The notes beneath the pieces were generated by a model that made no database searches, was not told the origin of the DNA, and saw only the letters and a list, made by a program, of their open reading frames with translations. From NCBI GenBank assembly GCA_963723495.1, contig CAVRQR010000013.1:186001-250000 (forward strand): a stretch of DNA of 64,000 bases. Direction: 5' to 3'. The translations under genes were made by a program, and so were the position numbers. Source of the stretch: Gp6-AA40 sp963723495. GTDB taxonomy: Bacteria > Acidobacteriota > Vicinamibacteria > Vicinamibacterales > UBA2999. Position 1 is the stretch's first letter, and the number at the start of each line of letters is the position of its first letter. Positions 9,630 to 19,898 of the stretch are shown here, piece after piece.

Positions 9630-10775
9630 ATGAGGATCATGATCTCCTGCGGCGAAGCCTCAGGCGACATGTATGCTGGCGCGCTCGCCGCTGAATTGAG
9701 AGCGCGAGTACCCCAGGCCGAGATCTTCGGGTTCGGCGGACCGCGGCTTCAGGCAGCCGGCGGCCGGCTGGTTGGCGAGTACGGTCCGTTCTCTGTCACC
9801 GGTCTCACCGAAGCCGTCAAGGTCGTGCCGCGATCGTTCGCGATGCTGCGCAAGCTGGTCGACACGGCGCGTGAGCTGCGACCGCACGTCTTTGTCGCGA
9901 TCGATTTTCCCGACTTCAACTTCAAGCTGATGGCGGCGCTGCGCCGGCTGGGGATTCCAATCGTCTACTACGTCAGCCCGCAGCTCTGGGCCTGGCGCCC
10001 CGGCCGAATGGACACCATGAAGGAGTACGTCGACCGGGTGATGGTGATCTTCCCGTTCGAGGAGGCGTTGTATCGGAGCGCCGGCGTCAGCGTGCAGTTC
10101 GTGGGGCATCCGCTCGTGGATCTGATCCGACCAGGTCAGGACCGGACAGAGTTCCTGCGCGATCGTGGCCTCAACCCGGACGCACCCACAGTGGCGCTTC
10201 TGCCCGGCAGCCGGCGGAACGAGGTCGAGCGCATCGTCCCGATACTGACGGATGCGATCGCACTGATTCGAGCGCGTGTCCCCAACGTGCAGTTTGTCGT
10301 GGCGTGCGCGCCGAATATCCCGGACGCGATGTTCGCGCCCCTGGTGCATGGCCAACCGGACGGCAGGCTCGTTCTGGTTCGCGACCGCGCCGATGACGTG
10401 CTGAGGGCGAGCGACGTGGTGATCACGGCATCCGGCACGGCGACCATCCAGTGCGCGCTGCACGAGAAGCCGATGGTCGTGGTCTACCGTGTGTCACCGC
10501 TGACCTATCGGCTGGGGAAGCCCTTCGTGCGCGTCGACACCTTCGCCATGCCCAACCTGGTGGCGGGACGGCGCATCGTGCCTGAGTTGATTCAGGACGA
10601 TTTCACACCCGAGCGGACGGCGGACGAAGCCGTCACGCTGTTGACAGATGGGAGCAAACGCGCCGAGATGTGTGCGGCGTTGTTCAAGGTCCGGGAACAG
10701 CTCGGAGCGCCCGGCGCGACCGCGCGCGCCGCCGATACCGTCCTCGAGGTCGCGATGAGCGCGATGCCGAAGTGA
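9630..10775 (+). CDS. lpxB: lipid-A-disaccharide synthase LpxB
   Basis: LpxB (GT19) joins UDP-2,3-diacylglucosamine and lipid X to make the lipid A disaccharide at the inner membrane. Family motifs are all present: ISCGEASGDMYAGALAAEL at the start, FGFGGPRLQAAGGRLV, FPDFNFKLMAALRRLGI, YYVSPQLWAWRPGRM, FVGHPLVD, LLPGSRRNEVERI, SGTATIQCALHEKPMVVVYR and MPNLVAGRRIVPELIQ. The length of 381 residues is normal. It follows the M16 pair by 43 bases on the same strand as lpxD. The other lpx genes are not in the window. Confidence 0.95.
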   Translation: MRIMISCGEASGDMYAGALAAELRARVPQAEIFGFGGPRLQAAGGRLVGEYGPFSVTGLTEAVKVVPRSFAMLRKLVDTARELRPHVFVAIDFPDFNFKLMAALRRLGIPIVYYVSPQLWAWRPGRMDTMKEYVDRVMVIFPFEEALYRSAGVSVQFVGHPLVDLIRPGQDRTEFLRDRGLNPDAPTVALLPGSRRNEVERIVPILTDAIALIRARVPNVQFVVACAPNIPDAMFAPLVHGQPDGRLVLVRDRADDVLRASDVVITASGTATIQCALHEKPMVVVYRVSPLTYRLGKPFVRVDTFAMPNLVAGRRIVPELIQDDFTPERTADEAVTLLTDGSKRAEMCAALFKVREQLGAPGATARAADTVLEVAMSAMPK

Positions 10776-10784
10776 GAGGTGTCC

Positions 10785-11318
10785 ATGTTCAGGTATCTGG
10801 TACTCGCCCTCCTGGCGATTGGGTTCAACGCTTCGCTGCACGCGATGGTCGTCGTGCCGGCGGAGTTCGGCGAGATGGTGGCGGCTTCGCAGACGATCAT
10901 CCACGGGCGAGTGGTCGACGTGCAGTCGTACGAGACCGCCGGGCGCAGGACGATCGAGAGCCTGGTCACCGTGCAGGTCGTCGAGGCAATCAAGGGGCAG
11001 CCCGGGAGCACCGCGTACTTCAAGCTGCCCGGCGGGCAGGTGGGTCGCTATCGGCGCGTGATGGTTGGCGCACCGCAGTGTGCGCGCGGGGATGAGGTCG
11101 TACTGTTCCTGAAGGGCAGTGCGCCCGCGGTGCCGATGCCATTCGGCTTGACCCAGGGTGTGTATCGAGTCAACCGCGATGCTGCTGGCCGTGCGACGGT
11201 GATGCCGATGGTGGCGACTGGCCCGGACCGCATCGTCCGCGGTGATCCGGCGCGACGGCCACTCGAGCTCACGACCTTTACCAGCATGGTGCGAACCGCC
11301 GCAGGCGCTCAGCGATGA
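10785..11318 (+). CDS. secreted conserved protein of unknown function
   Basis: A GAGAGG Shine-Dalgarno sits 5 bases before ATG 10785, which I prefer to the in-frame GTG at 10779. The product of about 177 residues has a signal peptide (MFRYLVLALLAIGFNASLHA), then ASQTIIHGRVVDVQSYE, TIESLVTVQVVEAIKGQPG and GDEVVLFLKGS. These strands resemble a small beta-sandwich or OB-like secreted domain. I recognise no catalytic motif. The stop overlaps the start of the matrixin-like protease, so the two are coupled, perhaps as inhibitor, chaperone or partner. Confidence 0.65.
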   Translation: MFRYLVLALLAIGFNASLHAMVVVPAEFGEMVAASQTIIHGRVVDVQSYETAGRRTIESLVTVQVVEAIKGQPGSTAYFKLPGGQVGRYRRVMVGAPQCARGDEVVLFLKGSAPAVPMPFGLTQGVYRVNRDAAGRATVMPMVATGPDRIVRGDPARRPLELTTFTSMVRTAAGAQR

Positions 11319-12316
11319 GCGCGCGTCGCGTGCGTGCCTGGATCGCGGTGGCCATGCTGATTGCAGGGCTGCCGGATGTCGCCCACGCATATATCCACAT
11401 CGCTATCGAGACCCGAACCGGCGCAATCCCGATTCGCTGGACCGCGCCGCGCGTGCGCTGGTACGCGAATACCGCCGGCGTGCCGGGCGTAAACGCTGCG
11501 CAGTTTCAGAGCGAGGTTGCGCAGGCGTTCACGACCTGGGAGAGTGTTCCCACCGCGACGATCGCGTTCGAGTTCGCCGGCTTTACCTCTGCGATTCCGT
11601 TTGACGATGACGATCTGTCGGTCTTTGGCTTCCAGAGCGAACCCGACATGGATCGCGTGCTCGGCGCGACGACGTTCATCGTCGACACACTGAGCGGCAC
11701 GATCATCGAATCGGACGTGTTCTTCAACTCGATCTTTCTCTGGTCCACGGTGGCAACGGGTGACGCCAGCCGGTTCGACCTGCGATCGGTCGCCACCCAC
11801 GAAATCGGTCACTTCCTCGGCCTCGGACATTCAGCGATCGGTGAGACAGAGATGAGGCCGGATGGTGGACGTCGGGTGCTGGGAAGTGGAGCCGTGATGT
11901 TTCCGATCTCGCTCGGGCGCGGAGTGGTGGCAGATCGCACGCTTCAGCCCGACGACATTGCTGGCGTGTCCGACCTGTATCCCGATGGGGGTTTCCGATC
12001 GGATACCGGAGTCATCAGCGGTCGTGTCCGCGTGGGTGGCGCAGGCGTGAGGGGCGCCCATGTCGTGGCCTTCAATCCGCAAAGCGGGACGTTGATTGGC
12101 AACTTTTCATCGACCGACGGCGCGTTCCGCATCGCCGGCCTCGCTCCAGGCCCTCATGTCATACGCGTCGAGCCGCTCGACGATGCGGATATCGATAGCT
12201 TCCTCGATCCGTCCGGCGTCAACGTGAACTTCCAGGCGGCGTTCCATCCACGCCTCATCGTGGCGCCCGCGGGTGGAGCCAACGCGAATTTCGACGTGAC
12301 CGTGCAGCCGAAATGA
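11315..12316 (+). CDS. matrixin-type metzincin protease with C-terminal carboxypeptidase-regulatory-like domain
   Basis: A signal peptide (AMLIAGLPDVAHA) leads to a metzincin domain with HEIGHFLGLGH (zinc ligands about H162, H166 and H172). A Met-turn methionine in GAVMFPIS comes about 20 residues later, which is the M10 matrixin arrangement. After VSDLYPDGG a second domain begins (ISGRVRVGGAGVRGAHVVAFNP, TDGAFRIAGLAPGPHVIRVEPL), a carboxypeptidase-regulatory-like beta-sandwich that often aids binding or stability. No separate inhibitory propeptide cysteine is obvious. It acts outside the cytoplasm. It forms an overlapping three-gene unit with the proteins before and after it. Confidence 0.85.
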   Translation: MSARRVRAWIAVAMLIAGLPDVAHAYIHIAIETRTGAIPIRWTAPRVRWYANTAGVPGVNAAQFQSEVAQAFTTWESVPTATIAFEFAGFTSAIPFDDDDLSVFGFQSEPDMDRVLGATTFIVDTLSGTIIESDVFFNSIFLWSTVATGDASRFDLRSVATHEIGHFLGLGHSAIGETEMRPDGGRRVLGSGAVMFPISLGRGVVADRTLQPDDIAGVSDLYPDGGFRSDTGVISGRVRVGGAGVRGAHVVAFNPQSGTLIGNFSSTDGAFRIAGLAPGPHVIRVEPLDDADIDSFLDPSGVNVNFQAAFHPRLIVAPAGGANANFDVTVQPK

Positions 12317-12993
12317 CGTCGCGGAGGGTCTGTTTCGTCTGCTTCTCCGTCCTTGCGGCCATGACGGTTGCGGCACCGGCCGCTGCCCAGGCTCCCGTAG
12401 AACCGATCGGACGCCTCCAGGTTGGCGTGGGCGTTGGGTGGCTTGGCGGGTCGTCCTTCGGCGAGCAACCAGCCGACCTGCGCGCAGCGTCCGGCGGACC
12501 ATATCGACTTTTCGAATCGGAAACGGACCTTGGATCGACGGCTTCGTTCGAAGCCCGTGTGGGCTTTCGTCTGACACCACGCTTCGGGATCGAGGGGCGC
12601 GCCGTACGCAGCGGACCCGAGCTCCATACCGTCGTGTCGAGTGACGCCGAGGTCAGCGGGTCCTTCACCATCTCCGAGAGCATCGATCAATACGTCTTCG
12701 ATGGCGGGGTCGTGATCGGACTGGGCGAGCTTCAAACCATGGGCTTGATGCCATTCGCGTCCGCCGGCGCCGGCTATGTTCGCCAGCTTCACGAAGGTGA
12801 TGGTCTGGTCGAGGATGGTCAGCTCTTCTATGTAGGTGGCGGGTTCACACGCGTGCTGTTTTCCCGCCCGCAAGGTCTGATCCGCGCCGCCAGTCTGCGA
12901 GCCGATTTGAGACTCAACATCTTGTCTGTCGATCTCGAGGAGGACAGTCGTCCGCAAGGCAGCCTGGCCGGGAGCGTCGTTTTCACGTTCTAG
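12313..12993 (+). CDS. outer-membrane beta-barrel (porin-like) protein
   Basis: The ATG overlaps the protease stop codon. The 226-residue product has a signal peptide (FSVLAAMTVAAPAAAQ) and glycine-rich alternating strands (RLQVGVGVGWLGGSSFGE, SFEARVGFRLTPRFGIEGRAV, PFASAGAGYVRQLHEG, FYVGGGFTRVLF), ending GSLAGSVVFTF. The terminal aromatic residue after alternating hydrophobics is typical of a barrel recognised by the BAM machinery. The function is unknown. Confidence 0.72.
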   Translation: MTSRRVCFVCFSVLAAMTVAAPAAAQAPVEPIGRLQVGVGVGWLGGSSFGEQPADLRAASGGPYRLFESETDLGSTASFEARVGFRLTPRFGIEGRAVRSGPELHTVVSSDAEVSGSFTISESIDQYVFDGGVVIGLGELQTMGLMPFASAGAGYVRQLHEGDGLVEDGQLFYVGGGFTRVLFSRPQGLIRAASLRADLRLNILSVDLEEDSRPQGSLAGSVVFTF

Positions 12994-13037
12994 AAGACGC
13001 GCGGCTCTCACGATTCGGACCGTGGCTACCGACGAGG

Positions 13038-13043
13038 TATCAT
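13038..13043 (+). promoter_or_regulatory. -10-like hexamer TATCAT upstream of acnA
   Basis: TATCAT ends 8 bases before ATG 13052. The intervening CGAGGGTT could act as a weak ribosome site or form part of a very short leader. Confidence 0.4.
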
Positions 13044-13051
13044 CGAGGGTT

Positions 13052-15764
<2,713 letters not shown>

Positions 15765-15765
15765 A

Positions 15766-15833
15766 TCAAAGGTCAAAGACGAGGTATTACGTATCAGGGT
15801 ACTGAGTATCAGGTTCCACGTACGAGGTGTAAG
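15766..15833. repeat. TCAAAGG/GGTATCAGG degenerate repeat
   Basis: This stretch is built of imperfect units such as TCAAAGGTCAAAG, ACGAGGTATTACGTATCAGG and GTACTGAGTATCAGG. It shares words with the repeats at 22322-22408 and 23756-23853. It fills the whole gap between acnA and the next gene. Confidence 0.6.
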
Positions 15834-16373
15834 GTGCTGATCTCGCGGTTCGGTTTCGTGTGCAGGACGAGTGTTCTGGTGTTGATCGTCGTCGCGAGCG
15901 GCACAACTGCAGTCGCTCAGCGTCGCCCGGCACAGATCCGTTCGCAGGCAAGTGGGCCGGCGCCAGCACCACCTTCCACTGGTTCACCGTCCAGGAATGC
16001 CGCAACGTTCCGGCAGAGACCTTTCGTGCGTGCGCCGGGACTGCCGCTGCGTGGGCTGAGGCTTCCTGTGTTCCCGGTCTTCTGGGGATGGGGAACGTTG
16101 CCCTTCTACGTGGACAGCGTGAGCGCGCCGCTTGCCGATGGTCCCACCGGCGGCATCCAACTGGATGTGCAGCCGTGGCGCGCGGGCGTGTTCGTCGACG
16201 GCGTCTATGCCGGTCGCGTCGAGGACTTCAAGGGGTACTACCAGCATCTCGAGGTCGTCGCCGGGCCACATCAGATCACGGTCGTCGAGCCGGGGTATCT
16301 GCCGCTCGTCTTCGAGGTCATGGTCGTGCCGGGTCGAACGACGACGTTCCGTGGCACTCTCAACACGCGCTGA
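15834..16373 (+). CDS. secreted PEGA-domain protein
   Basis: The 179-residue product, from a GTG inside the end of the repeat, has a signal peptide (LVLIVVASGTTAVAQ), a Pro/Ser-rich linker and a C-terminal PEGA-type domain. The key stretch is LDVQPWRAGVFVDGVYAGRVEDF, then VVAGPHQITVVEPGYLPLVFEV and VVPGRTTTFRGTL. PEGA domains are small surface-associated beta modules with no known enzymatic role. The start codon is uncertain because the upstream sequence is repetitive. Confidence 0.72.
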   Translation: MLISRFGFVCRTSVLVLIVVASGTTAVAQRRPAQIRSQASGPAPAPPSTGSPSRNAATFRQRPFVRAPGLPLRGLRLPVFPVFWGWGTLPFYVDSVSAPLADGPTGGIQLDVQPWRAGVFVDGVYAGRVEDFKGYYQHLEVVAGPHQITVVEPGYLPLVFEVMVVPGRTTTFRGTLNTR

Positions 16374-16390
16374 ACTGAAGGAGAGAGGCG

Positions 16391-17056
16391 CTAGCGGCGG
16401 GCAGCCAGGGCGTTGATATCGCGCGAGTAAAGAATCCGCTTCGGATACCCCGACGCTGCGACCTCGATGAACGCCCGACCGAAGTTGCTCGTCGTCGTAC
16501 CACGCAGCAGGGGTCGCAACACCGGGTAGATTGGCGCCAGCACGGTATACGCCGCCTGCACCCATGGCGTCTTCGACCGCACTCCGCCAACAGGCTGAAT
16601 GTAACCAGGCCGGAACATGTAAGCAGCCGCGAACGGCAGCGCGAGCAATGCATTTTCCGTTCGGCCCTTGACGCGCGCCCACATCGTCCGCCCGCGTTCG
16701 CTGCTGTCGGTTCCTACACCGGACACGTAGCAGAAGGTCATACGCGGATTCGCGCCGACCATCGCGCGCGCCGCCGCCAGCGTCAGGTCGTAGGTCATCC
16801 GTGTATAGTCAGGCTCACTCATTCCGATTGACGACACGCCGAGACAGAAGAAGCACGCGTCGCACGAGGCGAAGTCGCGTGCGAGGCTGTCGTAGTTGAA
16901 GAAATCCTTGTGAAGGATCTCGCGAAGCTTCGGATGACTGCGACCGGTCGAGGATCGAGTGACCGCCAGCACCGATCGAACACGCGCGTCGGAGAGGCAC
17001 TCGATAAGTGCTCCGGCTCCAACCATCCCTGTCGCGCCGAAAAGAACAACGTTCAC
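16391..17056 (-). CDS. NAD(P)-binding atypical short-chain dehydrogenase/epimerase-like protein
   Basis: The 221-residue product starts MNVVLFGATGMVGAGALIECL, a Rossmann dinucleotide-binding loop (GATGMVG). It continues FFCLGVSSIGMSEPDYTRMTYDLTLAAARA and CYVSGVGTDSSERGRTMWARVKGRTENALL, where the YxxxK of classical SDRs is replaced by WARVKGRTE. YMFRPGYIQP follows. This pattern belongs to the HTATIP2/NmrA-like group, often annotated as epimerases or NADH-binding sensors. A GTG with GAGGGA upstream starts it. The substrate cannot be predicted. Confidence 0.75.
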   Translation of the reverse strand: MNVVLFGATGMVGAGALIECLSDARVRSVLAVTRSSTGRSHPKLREILHKDFFNYDSLARDFASCDACFFCLGVSSIGMSEPDYTRMTYDLTLAAARAMVGANPRMTFCYVSGVGTDSSERGRTMWARVKGRTENALLALPFAAAYMFRPGYIQPVGGVRSKTPWVQAAYTVLAPIYPVLRPLLRGTTTSNFGRAFIEVAASGYPKRILYSRDINALAARR

Positions 17057-17115
17057 GACGTCACGTCCCTCATTCCACCTCCAGTCGGGTGAGTTCGTCG
17101 GATGACCCGTTCGCG

Positions 17116-17656
17116 CTAACGCTGCGGCCGATCGCTCTGTCGTGGTGAGGGCTGGTCGGATGTCCTCTTGATGACGCTGATCCTGCCGTCACTCTCCAGG
17201 AAACATCCCTTCACGTCTCTTGACGTCGTCGACACCCTGCTCTCGCAACTGCTGCAGCAGATCTTCGGTGGTGATCATTTCGGATCGAAGATTCCGGCGT
17301 TGAATCTGACCGTCACGAATCAGCAGCAGTGAGGGTGGATGGAGCAGCCAGTAGACGAATCGGAATCGATAGGCGAGCCAGTCGAGCGCGTAGTTCCAGG
17401 CGATGATCGTTCCGACGACGATCGCACCTTCCGTCAATGACTTGTATTCGCCGGCCATGCCGTTCTGCGCGGCGTCTGCGATGAGCACGACGACGAGTAG
17501 ATCGGATACGGATAGCGATCCCGCTTCCCGGCGAAAGACGCGGAATCCCGCCAGGATGAAGAGGTACATCAGCGATCCTCGGATCATCAGTTCGAGGATG
17601 CTGCCCGTCGGCACGAAGATGGCGTACCAATCGATCGTCCAGTGTCCTGGGAGCAT
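17116..17656 (-). CDS. DUF421 (YetF-like) membrane protein, frameshift near C-terminus
   Basis: The N-terminal part has three hydrophobic segments (ELMIRGSLMYLFILAGFRVF, LSVSDLLVVVLIADAAQNGM, GAIVVGTIIAWNYALDWLAYRF). A cytoplasmic domain follows (PPSLLLIRDGQIQRRNLRSEMITTEDLLQQLREQGVDDV), characteristic of DUF421. The main frame stops at 17189 with an unlikely tail. Shifting one base near 17205 restores CFLESDGRISVIKR, the ending expected for this family, and moves the stop to 17116. The role of these proteins is not defined; some Bacillus members affect spore or stress physiology. Confidence 0.78.
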
Positions 17657-17865
17657 GTCGCTCTGGGTTCTACACTCCGTTCGTGATCAGATCCGGAGCA
17701 CACTCCATGCCCACCCCTCTGTGGATCAGCTGAGTCCTGGCTAGGACGTGCGGCCGAGTGATCCGCTGGGAAGCTGGAGGTGGGCGTTCAGATGGCCGGC
17801 AACCCCAGGCGAGACTCTTGAAAACGTTGCAAGCCTTCGCCCTGTCTTGCCGTCCAGTCGGAAGC

Positions 17866-19323
17866 TCAACGTTGAATCTGCAGGAGCTCTGGCGACGAGT
17901 CCAATGCCGTGTCGAGGATCGAGCCGCCCGATCGAGGGCGTGGCCGCGTCTCGACGCTCGACGCACGGCGGCCGAACTCGCTCAGGATCGTCTCGAGCAC
18001 CGGCAGCATCATGCCAGCGCGCTTCGCCCGAATCACGAAGTCCCACAGCGGTTCGAATTTCTTCCAGCCGGCTGAATAGGCGAAATGGCGGAGTCCGGCG
18101 ATCCATTCGTCGTGCGCGGCCGCCCCGCGTGCGATCGACCGCCATCGATAGAACTCACGATAGGCCCAGTGATAGCCGCGCTCCAGTTGATCGGCTGACA
18201 GCTGCGCAGGTCGAAACACGGTGTGTCGCGTGTCGTAGAGATCCCAGTCATGAACGGTGAGGCGACCTTGCTCCGAGAGGCGACGGTAGAGTGCCGTGCC
18301 GGGGTAGGGCGTGAGGATGTGAAACGTCGCGGTTTCGATCCCGTGATCGATCGCCCATTCAACCGTCCGCTCGAACACCGACCCATCGTCGCCGTCCATC
18401 CCGAAGACGAAGCTCCCGTTGATCATCACGCCCAGATCGTGAAGCCGGCGGATCGCGGCGGCATAATCACGCCGCAGATTCTGATACTTCCGCTGCTCGG
18501 TGAGGTTGGCCGGATTCAATGTCTCGAAGCCGACGAACAGGCTTCTGAGTCCAGCCTCGACGGCTTTCTCGAGGAGGCCCGGTGCGAGCACCGCGTTCAC
18601 CGTGCCGGCGGCTTGCCAGAGGCGGCCCATTCCGCGCATGCCGTCGAACAGCGCGGACGCGAAGCGTCGATCGCCAAATAGATGATCGTCAAGGAAGTAC
18701 AAATGCCGCCCCGGCAATCGCTCGATTTCAGCGAGCGCCGCGTCGACGCTTTGCGTGTAGAACGATCGTCCACCCTCGAAGAAGGCCTCCTTGTAACAGA
18801 AGTCGCACACGTGTGGGCAGCCGCGCGAGACAACGATCGAGTTGGGAACGAGGTAAAGACGCCGCTTGATCAGATCCCGTCGAATGAATGGGAGGCCCTC
18901 GAGTGTTCGAACCTGCGAGCGATAAAGGCGCTCCGGATGGCCACGCCGAAAGTCCGCGAGGAATCTCGGCCACGTGTCTTCTCCCGGGCCGATGAAGATC
19001 GTGTCCGCATGCGCGGCCGCTTCGTCAGGAAGCGACGTGACGTGCAGTCCGCCGAGCACCACGTAGGCGCCACGCGCCCGATAGTGATCGGCAAGCCGAT
19101 AGGCGCGGTACGCCGACGTGATGTAGACCTGAATGACGACCACGTCCGGTGAGTCGTTGAGGTCCAGCGTCTCGACGTGCTCATCCTGAATCTCGACCTC
19201 GTCATCGCCGAGATACCCTGCGAGCGTGGCGAGGCCAAGCGGTGGGAAGAGCGAATACTTGATGGGACGCCAGAACGGGCTGGTTGCTTCCGTCAGCGCG
19301 GGAAGGATCATCTTGACCTTCAC
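17866..19323 (-). CDS. B12-binding-domain radical SAM protein
   Basis: The N-terminal part (about 1-130) is a cobalamin-binding-like Rossmann domain (ILPALTEATSPFWRPIKYSLFPPLGLATLAGYL, VVIQVYITSAYRAYRLADHYRARGAYVVLGGLH). The radical SAM core has VSRGCPHVCDFCY, with cluster cysteines at about 169, 173 and 176, then HLYFLDDHLFGDRRF and FVGFETLNPANL. The C-terminal region (FHILTPYPGTALYRRLSEQGRLTVHDWDLYDTRH) follows the pattern of large uncharacterised B12-radical SAM proteins. The usual DxH cobalt ligand is not evident. It starts at GTG 19323, overlapping the stop of the YjbQ-like gene. The substrate is unknown. Confidence 0.85.
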   Translation of the reverse strand: MKVKMILPALTEATSPFWRPIKYSLFPPLGLATLAGYLGDDEVEIQDEHVETLDLNDSPDVVVIQVYITSAYRAYRLADHYRARGAYVVLGGLHVTSLPDEAAAHADTIFIGPGEDTWPRFLADFRRGHPERLYRSQVRTLEGLPFIRRDLIKRRLYLVPNSIVVSRGCPHVCDFCYKEAFFEGGRSFYTQSVDAALAEIERLPGRHLYFLDDHLFGDRRFASALFDGMRGMGRLWQAAGTVNAVLAPGLLEKAVEAGLRSLFVGFETLNPANLTEQRKYQNLRRDYAAAIRRLHDLGVMINGSFVFGMDGDDGSVFERTVEWAIDHGIETATFHILTPYPGTALYRRLSEQGRLTVHDWDLYDTRHTVFRPAQLSADQLERGYHWAYREFYRWRSIARGAAAHDEWIAGLRHFAYSAGWKKFEPLWDFVIRAKRAGMMLPVLETILSEFGRRASSVETRPRPRSGGSILDTALDSSPELLQIQR

Positions 19324-19793
19324 TGCGCGCCCTCCCCGATGAGCAATACCGAGATATCACGCGAGCGCGGGCCATCGAGCTCGACCAGGAAGACCCGTTG
19401 CCAGCGTCCCAGCACGAGACGCCCGTTCAGCACATTGAGGCAGGCTGACGGTCCAAGCAGCAAGGCTTTGCAATGGGACCAACCGTTCGGACGTTCGCCC
19501 GGGTTCACATTGACGGTCCGCGCATCCTCATCGTCATGCCGATAGGGCACGTCATCTGGCACGACCCTGTGAAGAAGCGACGCGAAGTCCTCGAGGAGCA
19601 GCGGCTCGCCTTCGTTGACGACGATGCCGGCGGTCGTGTGCAGGCTCTGGACGTTCAGGAAGCCGGTGACGATATGCGATTCGGCGAGGAGCGCCTCCAG
19701 GCTGTCCGTCAGGTCAATGAATTCCGTGGAGCGTTCGGTAGCGATCCGAACCCTCGTGTGTCGATAGACGAAGGCGGGCGCGAGCGTTTCCAT
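19320..19793 (-). CDS. YjbQ family protein (secondary thiamine-phosphate synthase fold)
   Basis: The product of about 157 residues starts METLAPAFVYRHTRVRI at ATG 19793, chosen because a perfect AGGAGG lies just upstream; an in-frame ATG at 19817 lacks this. Family motifs are VQSLHTTAGIVVNEGEPLLLEDF, NPGERPNGWSHCKALLLGPSACLNVLNGRLVLGRWQRVFLVELDGPR. Some UPF0047/YjbQ proteins show weak thiamine phosphate synthase activity, but the main role is unclear. The stop overlaps the radical SAM start by GTGA, so the two form an operon. Confidence 0.88.
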   Translation of the reverse strand: METLAPAFVYRHTRVRIATERSTEFIDLTDSLEALLAESHIVTGFLNVQSLHTTAGIVVNEGEPLLLEDFASLLHRVVPDDVPYRHDDEDARTVNVNPGERPNGWSHCKALLLGPSACLNVLNGRLVLGRWQRVFLVELDGPRSRDISVLLIGEGAQ

Positions 19794-19898
19794 CGATGTC
19801 CTCCTGACTGGAAGCATCGACCGTGCGAGGCGGGAAGTCTTCAGGGAGCCGTGAGCGAATAGTGAGATCTTTGTGATTCAGCTCCGGAGTGCCGAATT

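Noticed and set aside
18040..18070. tRNA-like T-arm GGTTCGAATTT
   Set aside because: It is inside the radical SAM coding region and no acceptor stem or anticodon arm can be formed around it.
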